Shown piece by piece: positions 55,036 through 62,828 of a DNA stretch of 64,000 nt (its first letter is position 1; every line of letters starts with the position of its first letter). The position numbers and the translations under genes were made by a program. The DNA is from Flavobacterium omnivorum (lineage in GTDB: Bacteria; Bacteroidota; Bacteroidia; Flavobacteriales; Flavobacteriaceae), in the NCBI RefSeq assembly GCF_900099915.1, contig NZ_FNDB01000001.1:186001-250000 (forward strand), written 5' to 3'. The notes beneath the pieces were generated by a model. That model saw nothing but the letters and a program-made list of their open reading frames with translations, searched no databases and was not told the DNA's origin.

Positions 55036-55353
55036 AATTTTAAGATTTGGGTTTAAAATGTTAAAATTATCAAAAAATATACAATAATTATAATTTTTTT
55101 AATAAAAAAAACAAACAATGTTAGTTAAAATTATTTTTGAATTATATTTTCACGATATGTATAAGTAGGAGTGGAATTCATTGTTAATTTAATCAAATCG
55201 TTATTGTATAATTTGCGGTACTCATTATTTATTAGTCGCAGTAGTTTTTTAATGAATAAATTTTAATTATAAAACCCCATTTCAAAGTAATTTGAAATGG
55301 GGTTTTATATCTATATGATATCAAATAGTGTTTATTGAAATCAAAAAATCAAT
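55036..55353. other. 318-base intergenic region
   Basis: Contains the upstream region of the S8 protease and the tsf terminator (55271-55306). No gene or clear promoter box is seen otherwise. Confidence 0.6.
55271..55306 (-). terminator. tsf terminator
   Basis: A perfect 16-bp stem (AAAACCCCATTTCAAA / TTTGAAATGGGGTTTT) with a four-base GTAA loop, 47 bases past the tsf stop. Confidence 0.9.
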
Positions 55354-56178
55354 CTATCCTAACGCAGCTCTTTTGAAACCGGTAACGATAAGATCTTTGT
55401 CTAAAGATTTAACATAAGCAGCAACGCTCATTTTGTTGTCTTTGATGTAATCTTGGTTTACTAACGTGTTGTCTTTAAAGAAACGAGCTAATTTACCTTT
55501 AGCGATATTGTCTAACATTGCTTCTGGTTTTCCTTCTTGACGTAGGATATCTTTAGCAATTTCGATTTCTTTAGCGATTGTGTCAGCATCAACACCGGTT
55601 TCGTCTAAAGCAATTGGAGCCATTGCAGCTGCTTGCATAGACACGTTTCTTGAAACTTCCTCAGCACCTTCTACATTTGCAGATAGCGCCACTAAAGTAG
55701 CAATTTTGTTTCCGGAGTGAATGTAAGAACCGATAAAAGCACCTTCTAATTTCTCGAAAGTTCTAATTTCTAGTTTTTCACCAATAACTCCAGTTTGTTC
55801 GATTAATTTATCAGCAACAGTGATTCCGTTGAAGTCAGCTGCTAAAAATTCTTCTTTAGTATTGTAGTTCAATGCTAAATTTGCCATTTCAGTAGCCATT
55901 TTTACAAAGCTTTCGTTCATTCCTACGAAGTCAGTCTCACAGTTTAATGTGATCACAACTCCAGCAGTTTTGTCCGCATTGACAACAGCAATTGCAGCAC
56001 CTTCTGTAGATTCTCTATCAGAACGATTAGCAGCTACTTTTTGTCCTTTTTTACGTAAGTTTTCGATCGCTAAATCGAAATCTCCTTCTGCTTCAACCAA
56101 GGCTTTTTTGCAGTCCATCATACCTGCACCAGTGATTGTTCTTAATTTATTTACGTCTGCAGCAGTAATTGTTGCCAT
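55354..56178 (-). CDS. tsf: Elongation factor Ts
   Basis: Nucleotide exchange factor for EF-Tu. The 274-residue chain opens with MATITAADVNKLRTITGAGM and has the MDCKKALVEAEGDFDLAIEN UBA-like domain and NCETDFVGMNESFVKMA, the TDFV signature contacting EF-Tu. The length is in the usual range. It follows rpsB by 139 bases in the conserved rpsB-tsf order. The gap between them holds an imperfect GAATTTGGAATTT repeat on the plus strand with its inverted partner. Confidence 0.97.
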   Translation of the reverse strand: MATITAADVNKLRTITGAGMMDCKKALVEAEGDFDLAIENLRKKGQKVAANRSDRESTEGAAIAVVNADKTAGVVITLNCETDFVGMNESFVKMATEMANLALNYNTKEEFLAADFNGITVADKLIEQTGVIGEKLEIRTFEKLEGAFIGSYIHSGNKIATLVALSANVEGAEEVSRNVSMQAAAMAPIALDETGVDADTIAKEIEIAKDILRQEGKPEAMLDNIAKGKLARFFKDNTLVNQDYIKDNKMSVAAYVKSLDKDLIVTGFKRAALG

Positions 56179-56317
56179 AATTTTTTTATTTTAAATTAAA
56201 AAATAGTTTTAATAAAAAATTCCAAATTCAGAAATCCTTAATCCAATTGATAAATTAAATCATTGCTGAGATAATTTTTGGAATTTGGAATTTTAGAATT
56301 TGGAATTTCTTTTTGTT

Positions 56318-57106
56318 TTATTCTTCAGTTGCAGTTGGAGCTGCAGCTTCTACAGCAGGAGCTACCGTTTCAGCAGGAGCAACAACTTCAGCAGTTGCTT
56401 CGCCTTCTTTGTCAGAACCTCTATCAGAAAGTCCTTCAACAATTGCAGCGGTAACCAAAGTTAAAATTTTATCAATTGATTTAGAAGCATCATCGTTAGA
56501 TGGGATTACGAATTCAACCTCTCTTGGGTCAGAATTAGTATCCACCATTGCGAAAACTGGAATGTTTAATTTTTGAGCTTCTTTTATTGCGATGTGTTCT
56601 GCTTTGATATCAACTACGAACAATGCAGCTGGTAGTCTTGACATGTCAGCGATTGAACCTAAGTTTTTCTCTAATTTAGCACGAAGACGATCTACTTGCA
56701 AACGCTCTTTTTTAGAAAGAGTCATGAAAGTACCATCTTTCTTCATTTTATCAATAGTAGCCATTTTTTTAACAGCTTTACGGATAGTTACGAAGTTAGT
56801 TAGCATTCCACCAGGCCATCTTTCAGTGATGTAAGGCATGTTTGCAGCTTTTGCTTTTTCAGCAACGATGTCTTTTGCTTGTTTTTTGGTAGCAACGAAT
56901 AATATTTTTCTACCTGATGCAGCGATTTTTTTCAAAGCTTCATTCGCTTCTTCAATTTTTGCTGCAGTTTTATATAGATTGATAATGTGTATACCATTAC
57001 GCTCCATATAGATGTAAGGAGCCATGTTTGGATCCCATTTTCTAGTCATGTGTCCAAAGTGAACACCTGCTTCTAGTAAGTCTTTAACTTCTACTTTGTT
57101 TGCCAT
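56318..57106 (-). CDS. rpsB: 30S ribosomal protein S2
   Basis: A 262-residue small-subunit protein. The S2 signatures GVHFGHMTRKWDPNMAPYIY, LFVATKKQAKDIVAEKA, YITERWPGGMLTNFVTIRKA and FAMVDTNSDPREVEFVIPSN are all present. The last 30 residues form an Ala/Glu/Pro/Val-rich tail, an extension seen in Bacteroidota S2. It is preceded by 226 bases containing several hairpins that may form a regulatory leader. Confidence 0.97.
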   Translation of the reverse strand: MANKVEVKDLLEAGVHFGHMTRKWDPNMAPYIYMERNGIHIINLYKTAAKIEEANEALKKIAASGRKILFVATKKQAKDIVAEKAKAANMPYITERWPGGMLTNFVTIRKAVKKMATIDKMKKDGTFMTLSKKERLQVDRLRAKLEKNLGSIADMSRLPAALFVVDIKAEHIAIKEAQKLNIPVFAMVDTNSDPREVEFVIPSNDDASKSIDKILTLVTAAIVEGLSDRGSDKEGEATAEVVAPAETVAPAVEAAAPTATEE

Positions 57107-57150
57107 TTTTGTTCTAGTTTACGTTCTGTTGATTAGCAATGAATAAATGG

Positions 57151-57209
57151 CGGTCTCCCGGCTTTAAACATTTAGATGCTAAACTATTTCCTACCTCGGT
57201 AGGAGAGCA
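57151..57209 (-). promoter_or_regulatory. Candidate structured leader of rpsB
   Basis: On the minus strand three pairings are possible: CCTACC/GGTAGG (57190-57203), TTTAG/CTAAA with loop CAT (57171-57183), and an outer TCTCC/GGAGA pair (57202-57206 with 57154-57158). They lie 45-100 bases before the rpsB ATG, where an autoregulatory S2-binding leader would be expected. Confidence 0.35.
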
Positions 57210-57332
57210 ACAACAACTTTGTTTTTTTAAATTTATGCTGAAATTTTTTCAGCAACTTTAGAATAATTATACTGAATTAAATTCAGTATGTGTTCTTGAA
57301 AACCTGAAACGAGTTCAGATTGAAGTTCAGTA

Positions 57333-57719
57333 TTAACGTTTAGAGAATTGAAATCTCTTACGAGCTTTCTTCTGACCGAATTTCTTACGTTCAACCATTC
57401 TTGGATCTCTTGTCAATAAACCTTCTGGTTTCAAGATAGCTCTGTTCTCAGCATTTACTTCACACATAACACGTGCTAATGCCATTCTTACAGCTTCTGC
57501 TTGACCAGTTGAACCACCTCCGTAAACGTTTACTTTTACGTCAAAGTTGCTTACATTTTCTGTCATAGACATCGGTTGTAATACTTTGTACTGTAAAGTT
57601 GCAGTTGGGAAGTATGTTTCGAATGCTTTTTTGTTTACAGTGATTACTCCTGTTCCTTCCGAAACATAAACACGTGCAACAGCGGTTTTTCTTCTACCGA
57701 TTTTGTGAATAACTCCCAT
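57333..57719 (-). CDS. rpsI: 30S ribosomal protein S9
   Basis: A 128-residue small-subunit protein with GRRKTAVARVYVSEGTG at the start, VNVYGGGSTGQAEAVRMALA in the middle and the conserved basic end KFGQKKARKRFQFSKR, whose terminal Lys-Arg reaches the P-site tRNA. Its ATG shares one base with the stop of rplM (TAATG), giving translational coupling in the universal rplM-rpsI order. Confidence 0.98.
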   Translation of the reverse strand: MGVIHKIGRRKTAVARVYVSEGTGVITVNKKAFETYFPTATLQYKVLQPMSMTENVSNFDVKVNVYGGGSTGQAEAVRMALARVMCEVNAENRAILKPEGLLTRDPRMVERKKFGQKKARKRFQFSKR

Positions 57720-58174
57720 TACTTAAGATCGTTAAGGTTAACTGTTCTAGGTTTTTGAGCCCCTTGTTTGTGCTCTGATCCTACAACAACATTTAAATTT
57801 CTAAAAAGTTCAGCCCCTAACTTGTTTTTAGGTAACATTCCTTTTATCGCTTTTTCAACTAGTAATGCAGGGTTTTTTGATTGCAATACTTCAGCAGTTA
57901 AAGTTCTTTGTCCTCCAGGGTAGCCAGTGTGACGGATGTAAGTTTTCTCTTTCATCTTGTTTCCTGTAAGGTTGATTTTTTCTGAGTTGATAACAATTAC
58001 GTTATCTCCACAGTCAACATGTGGTGTGTAACTTGCTTTGTATTTCCCTCTAAGGATCATTGCGATCTTCGAAGCCATACGACCTAAGTTATGCCCATCA
58101 GCATCTACAACAATCCACTCTTTTGTAACGGTGGCTTTGCTTGCTGATTGTGTCTTGTAGCTTAATGCGTCCAT
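57719..58174 (-). CDS. rplM: 50S ribosomal protein L13
   Basis: A 151-residue large-subunit protein with EWIVVDADGHNLGRMASKIA, LRGKYKASYTPHVDCGDNVI and AIKGMLPKNKLGAELFRNLN, all diagnostic of L13. It heads the rplM-rpsI operon from a good promoter, and possibly reads on to rpsB-tsf. A short hairpin (CCCC, loop, GGGG) lies in the 5' leader at 58201-58214, where L13 might bind its own mRNA. Confidence 0.98.
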   Translation of the reverse strand: MDALSYKTQSASKATVTKEWIVVDADGHNLGRMASKIAMILRGKYKASYTPHVDCGDNVIVINSEKINLTGNKMKEKTYIRHTGYPGGQRTLTAEVLQSKNPALLVEKAIKGMLPKNKLGAELFRNLNVVVGSEHKQGAQKPRTVNLNDLK

Positions 58175-58217
58175 AATATTATTTTAATTAAACATTCCAT
58201 CCCCAATAAAGGGGTTG

Positions 58218-58248
58218 CAAAAGTACAATTAATTATTTTAAATGCAAA
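58218..58248 (-). promoter_or_regulatory. rplM promoter
   Basis: On the minus strand TTTG, a 19-base spacer and TACTTTTG match the Bacteroidota consensus, with the start codon 44 bases further on. Confidence 0.65.
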
Positions 58249-58468
58249 TACCTTAAACTATTATTTTTATCTTGTTTTAGTGCTGATTATCAAATGGATA
58301 TTTAAAATTAATTTCTATTGTCAAATTTTGGATTATTACACGTGCAGTGAAGTTACTGGAATCATGATTTTTTTTATGATTTTATTGACTATTCCTGATT
58401 TTTTAAACCTAAATTCTCTATTATAAATGCTATTTTTGTCAATTAAACAGTTATTATTCTAATTATTT

Positions 58469-58483
58469 ATACCTTGTAGGTAT
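58469..58483 (+). promoter_or_regulatory. Palindrome before the LacI-type regulator gene
   Basis: ATACCT TGT AGGTAT, perfect six-base arms, ends 33 bases before the ATG. It could be an autoregulatory operator. Confidence 0.3.
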
Positions 58484-58516
58484 TTTTCCTTTATCAATTA
58501 CAATAAATATCCCTTT

Positions 58517-59542
58517 ATGAAAGCTAAAGCTACGTTAAAACAAATCGCAAAAGAACTTAATGTTTCTGTTTCAACAGTTTCAAAAGCACTGAATGATAGT
58601 CCGGAAATAAGTGACCTAACTAAAGTGAAAATAAAAGAATATGCGAAGCTTAAAAATTACAAGCCTAATGTAATTGGTCTGAACCTTAAAAATAGAAAAA
58701 CCAAAACTATTGGCGTTATTATTCCAAATATCCTAAATTCCTTTTTTGCTAAAGTGTTTAGCGGTATTGAGAAAATCGCTGATGAAAAAGGATACAATGT
58801 CATTATGTGTATCTCCAACGAATCAGCTGAAAAAGAAGCGCATACTTTAGAAATGCTTAGCAATGGAACTATTGATGGCTTTATAGTTTCAGTTTCTGAG
58901 GAAGCACAAAAAAATCAAGATTACGAGCATTTCTCTGCAATCATTAATGATGGAACTCCAATCGTAATGTTTGATCGAATTGCAGACGGTGTTGATTGTG
59001 ATAAAGTAATTGTAGATGATTTTGATTCGGCGCTGGATTCTACCCAGCATTTGATTGATTTAGGTTGCAAAAACATCGCTCTGTTTTCGTCAGTTGATAA
59101 TTTGAGCGTTGGGAAGTTACGTGTCGAAGGCTATCTGAAGGCTCTGGAGAACAACAAGATTCCTGTTAACGATGCTATAATTTTGAGAACTGATTCGGAT
59201 GAAAATCTAAATAATCAGATAGAAACTATTTTTGATACCAATAAAATCGATGGTATTTTTGCTTTAGATGAAAACGATTCCGTAGCTGCTTTGAGAATTG
59301 GGCTCAAAAAAGGATACAAAATTCCCGAAGAACTTTCTATCATAGGTTTTGCGGACGGAATTCTTGCCTCCCGCAGATTGTCTCCAAGTTTAACGACGGT
59401 AAGTCAGCACGGAATTGAGATAGGTGAAGTGGCTGCTAAATTACTCATTGATAGATTAGAATCTAAAGAAGAGCACGTTCCTTATGAAACGGTGGTAATC
59501 AAAACAAAATTGAAAGAAAGAGAGTCTACAAGAAAATTATAG
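58517..59542 (+). CDS. LacI-family transcriptional regulator
   Basis: A 341-residue repressor-type protein. The N-terminal helix-turn-helix TLKQIAKELNVSVSTVSKAL and hinge NVIGLNLKNRKTKTIGVIIP are classical. A periplasmic-binding-protein-like sugar-sensing domain follows (NIALFSSVDNLSVGKLRVEG, GIFALDENDSVAALRIGLKK, ELSIIGFADG). No sugar-utilisation genes flank it, so the effector and targets are unknown. It may regulate itself through the palindrome just upstream. Confidence 0.94.
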   Translation: MKAKATLKQIAKELNVSVSTVSKALNDSPEISDLTKVKIKEYAKLKNYKPNVIGLNLKNRKTKTIGVIIPNILNSFFAKVFSGIEKIADEKGYNVIMCISNESAEKEAHTLEMLSNGTIDGFIVSVSEEAQKNQDYEHFSAIINDGTPIVMFDRIADGVDCDKVIVDDFDSALDSTQHLIDLGCKNIALFSSVDNLSVGKLRVEGYLKALENNKIPVNDAIILRTDSDENLNNQIETIFDTNKIDGIFALDENDSVAALRIGLKKGYKIPEELSIIGFADGILASRRLSPSLTTVSQHGIEIGEVAAKLLIDRLESKEEHVPYETVVIKTKLKERESTRKL

Positions 59543-59566
59543 CAACTCATTTTAATAAACAGCATA

Positions 59567-59608
59567 AAAAAATCTCTAATCGTTTTTGAATGATTAGAGA
59601 TTTTTTTT
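59567..59608. terminator. Bidirectional terminator between the LacI-type gene and polA
   Basis: Arms AAAATCTCTAATC and GATTAGAGATTTT around a ten-base loop, with A- and T-runs on both sides, lie between two convergent genes. Confidence 0.9.
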
Positions 59609-59629
59609 ATGAGTTAATGAAAAGTTATT

Positions 59630-62473
59630 TTAATGCGCTTCCAGCCAATCTTTCCCCATTCCTAAATCTACATCCAAAGGTACATCAAGTTTAAAAGCAT
59701 GTTCCATTTCGTGCTTAATCATTGGTTTGATTTTTTCGAGTTCATCATTATGTACATCAAACACAAGCTCATCGTGAACCTGTAACAACATTTTACTTTT
59801 CCAGTTTTCAGACGTTAGTTTGTCATGAATGTTTATCATCGCAATTTTGATAATATCAGCAGCGCTTCCTTGAATTGGTGCATTTACCGCATTTCGTTCT
59901 GCACCACCGCGAACAATGGCGTTTTGTGAATTGATATCTTTTAAATAGCGGCGACGCCCCAAAATGGTTTGTACATAACCGTTCTCTCTTGCGAAATCTA
60001 TTTGTTCCTGAATGTAGGATTTTAATCTTGGATACGTTTGGTAATACGCCTCAATTAAATCAGCGCTCTCTTTGCGAGATAAGTTAGTTTGATTACTCAA
60101 TCCAAAAGCTGAAACCCCATATATAATTCCGAAATTGACCGTTTTGGCATGACTTCGTTGCTCGCGAGTCACTTCTTCCAGCGGGACATTAAAGACTTTT
60201 GAAGCAGTAGATTTGTGAATGTCTTCGTTATTTTGGAATGCTTTAATCATGTTTTCTTCCCCGCTCAATGCGGCAATTACACGCAATTCTATTTGAGAAT
60301 AATCTGCAGAAACCAAAGTGTAATTTTCATCTCGGGCCACAAATGCTTTTCTAATTTGTCTTCCACGTTCGGTACGAATCGGGATATTTTGTAAGTTGGG
60401 ATTATTCGAACTTAAACGACCTGTTGCAGCCACCGTTTGCATGTAATCGGTGTGAATGCGGTTTGTGATTTTATCAACTTGGTTTGGTAAAGCCTCAACA
60501 TAAGTATTTTGTAGTTTCACTAATTGTCTCCAATCCAGAATGTCTTTTACAATTGGGTTTTCAGCAGCTAAATAACTCAAGATTTCCTCTCCGGTTGCAT
60601 ATTGACCGGTTTTGGTTTTCTTTTGTTTTACACCTCCAATTTTTAATTTATCGAATAAAACATCGCCTAATTGCTTTGGAGAAGCCAAATTGAATTTCTC
60701 GCCAGCAGTTTCAAAGATGTTGGCTTCTAAAATTTTAATGTCATCGCCTAATGTTTTCGATAATGATTTTAAGAAATCTACATCTACATGGATTCCTTCT
60801 TTTTCCATATCTGCCAGAACTTTTACTAATGGAATTTCGATTTCCTCAAAAAGTTTCTTGGTTCCAGTTTTGTCTAATTCCAAAGTGAATATTTCCTTGA
60901 GTTGCAAGGTTACATCAGCATCTTCAACGGCGTATTCTTTTATTTCCTCAAGTTCAACATCACGCATTGATTTTTGGTTTTTTCCTTTTTTACCAATTAA
61001 GGTTTCAATGGATTGTGGAGAATATGTTAAATACGTTTCCGATAAAATATCCATATTATGACGCATATCCGGATTAATCAGATAATGTGCAATCATCGTA
61101 TCGAATAATTTTCCTTTCACGGTAATATTGTAATTAGAAAGAATCTTTAAATCGTATTTTAAATTCTGTCCAATTTTTTCAATGTTTTCATTTTCGAAAA
61201 AAGGAATGAATTTCTCGACTAAAGTCTGTGCTTCCTCTTGATTTTCTGGAAAAGGAACATAGAATCCTTTTCCTTTTTCGTACGAAAAGGATATTCCGAC
61301 TAACTCAGCATGCAAAGCATCTAGTCCAGTTGTTTCTGTATCAAAACAAACAGAAGATTGTTTTTGCAAATTTTGTAATAGCAATCGCAGGCCTAAATCT
61401 CCTTGAATTATCTGATAGGAATGTTCTGTATTTTCTAATGAACTATAATATTGATGACGTGTTTCATCAGATGAATCGTCTTGAATCGCACTTCCAAATA
61501 AGTCGAATTGATCTTCACTTTTTGGTTGTGGTTTTTTGTACAATTTGGTTTCGTCAACCGGATTGATATTGGTAGAGGCAGTTCCTCCTTTTTTGAATAT
61601 GGCATCAAACTGCTCTGCCATTCTACGGAATTCTAATTCATTGAATAGCGCATCTGTTTTTTCGACATCAGGAGTTGATAATTCATAGTCTGTTTCGTCA
61701 AAAATAACGGGGCAATCTAGTAAAATTGTCGCCAAGGTTTTAGATAATAATCCTTTTTCTTTGTTTGCTTCAATATTTTCTTTCATTTTACCTTTTAGCT
61801 TATCGGTATTAGCTAAAAGATTTTCCATGGTTCCAAATTCCTTCAAGAATTTTTTAGCAGTAACTTCGCCTACGCCAGGAAGTCCGGGAATGTTATCGGC
61901 TGCATCGCCCATCATCCCAAGAAAGTCAATTACTTGATCTGGTCTTTCAATTTCGAATTTGGCTAAAACTTCGGGGATTCCCCAAATTTCGATTCCATTA
62001 CCCATTCGGGCGGGTTTGTACATAAATATATTTTCAGAAACCAGTTGTGCAAAATCCTTATCCGGTGTAACCATAAAGACTTTGTAATTCTGCTTTTCCG
62101 CCTGCTTGGCAATTGTTCCAATTAAGTCATCAGCTTCATATCCTTTGACCTCAATTATAGGGATATGCATGGCTTTTAAGAGTTCTTGAATATAAGGAAT
62201 GGCAATTTTTATGGCCTCTGGTGTAGCATCGCGATGGGCTTTATACTCCGGAAAAATCTCGTTTCTTAATTGGCTTCCACCGTTATCAAAAGCGACAGCT
62301 AAATGATCTGGTTTTTCTCTTTTGATTACATCCATTAAGGAATTCATGAATCCCATAATAGCTGAAGTGTCCATTCCTTTGGAGTTGATTCTTGGGTTTT
62401 TTATGAAGGCGTAATACCCTCTAAAGATTAAGGCATAAGCATCTAGAAGGAACAGGCGTTTTTGTTGTGACAT
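59630..62473 (-). CDS. polA: DNA polymerase I
   Basis: A 947-residue repair and Okazaki-processing polymerase with all three activities. The 5'-3' nuclease occupies residues 1-300 or so (FLLDAYALIFRGYYAF, ADNIPGLPGVGEVTAKKFL). The 3'-5' exonuclease is intact, with Asp and Glu in CFDTETTGLDALHAELVG near residue 377 and further acids in GQNLKYDLKIL and YAVEDADVTLQL. The polymerase domain shows VSADYSQIELRVIAALSGE, HAKTVNFGIIYGVSAFGLS and LLQVHDELVFDV near residue 894. The ATG at 62473 is preferred to a TTG nine codons earlier. Confidence 0.97.
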   Translation of the reverse strand: MSQQKRLFLLDAYALIFRGYYAFIKNPRINSKGMDTSAIMGFMNSLMDVIKREKPDHLAVAFDNGGSQLRNEIFPEYKAHRDATPEAIKIAIPYIQELLKAMHIPIIEVKGYEADDLIGTIAKQAEKQNYKVFMVTPDKDFAQLVSENIFMYKPARMGNGIEIWGIPEVLAKFEIERPDQVIDFLGMMGDAADNIPGLPGVGEVTAKKFLKEFGTMENLLANTDKLKGKMKENIEANKEKGLLSKTLATILLDCPVIFDETDYELSTPDVEKTDALFNELEFRRMAEQFDAIFKKGGTASTNINPVDETKLYKKPQPKSEDQFDLFGSAIQDDSSDETRHQYYSSLENTEHSYQIIQGDLGLRLLLQNLQKQSSVCFDTETTGLDALHAELVGISFSYEKGKGFYVPFPENQEEAQTLVEKFIPFFENENIEKIGQNLKYDLKILSNYNITVKGKLFDTMIAHYLINPDMRHNMDILSETYLTYSPQSIETLIGKKGKNQKSMRDVELEEIKEYAVEDADVTLQLKEIFTLELDKTGTKKLFEEIEIPLVKVLADMEKEGIHVDVDFLKSLSKTLGDDIKILEANIFETAGEKFNLASPKQLGDVLFDKLKIGGVKQKKTKTGQYATGEEILSYLAAENPIVKDILDWRQLVKLQNTYVEALPNQVDKITNRIHTDYMQTVAATGRLSSNNPNLQNIPIRTERGRQIRKAFVARDENYTLVSADYSQIELRVIAALSGEENMIKAFQNNEDIHKSTASKVFNVPLEEVTREQRSHAKTVNFGIIYGVSAFGLSNQTNLSRKESADLIEAYYQTYPRLKSYIQEQIDFARENGYVQTILGRRRYLKDINSQNAIVRGGAERNAVNAPIQGSAADIIKIAMINIHDKLTSENWKSKMLLQVHDELVFDVHNDELEKIKPMIKHEMEHAFKLDVPLDVDLGMGKDWLEAH

Positions 62474-62828
62474 GAATTGTGATTTTTGTAAAGTTTTCAA
62501 AAGTACAAAACTTGTGAGATAAAGGAGAGCTGTTCAGAAAAATTTCTGTTTATATCTGCAATACGAACTAATTTCAAGCTAATGAAAATTAAACTAGTGT
62601 GTATTTTTTTAGTAATGATTCCGTATGCTTTTACTCGAAAGAAAACAGCTATAAATAGCAAATGGCTAATTTTAATATATTTAAATTATAAGATTAATTA
62701 TATGTTATAATTAAAAAGATGTATTTGGTCGACATAATATGTATTTAATCGACATATTGTTTAATTTTACCAAATGGTTTTGAGAATCCATTTTATTCTC
62801 TATTATTTCATCTTTTATTTTATTTATT
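62474..62828. other. 355-base divergent region polA / surface protein
   Basis: Near polA the minus strand has TACTTTTG, a possible -7 box. A 42-codon frame at 62582-62710 begins like a signal peptide (MKIKLVCIFLVMIPYAFTRK) and may be a relic. A 20-bp tandem repeat lies at 62719-62758. Confidence 0.5.
62719..62758 (+). repeat. Two 20-bp tandem repeats before the surface-protein gene
   Basis: Two adjacent 20-base units share ATGTATTT..TCGACATA and differ at only three or so positions. They end about 70 bases before the ATG, in the range of a regulator-binding region. Confidence 0.55.

Larger units (their letters stand above)
58175..58516. other. 342-base divergent promoter region rplM / LacI-type gene
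   Basis: Holds the rplM promoter (58218-58248), a CCCC/GGGG leader hairpin (58201-58214) and a palindrome (58469-58483) before the LacI-type gene. No open frame is seen. Confidence 0.6.

Noticed and set aside
56220..56310. Repeated AATTTGGAATTT stretches between rpsB and tsf as a special element
   Set aside because: Simple AT-rich repeats of this kind are common in intergenic DNA of this group; only weak hairpins form.
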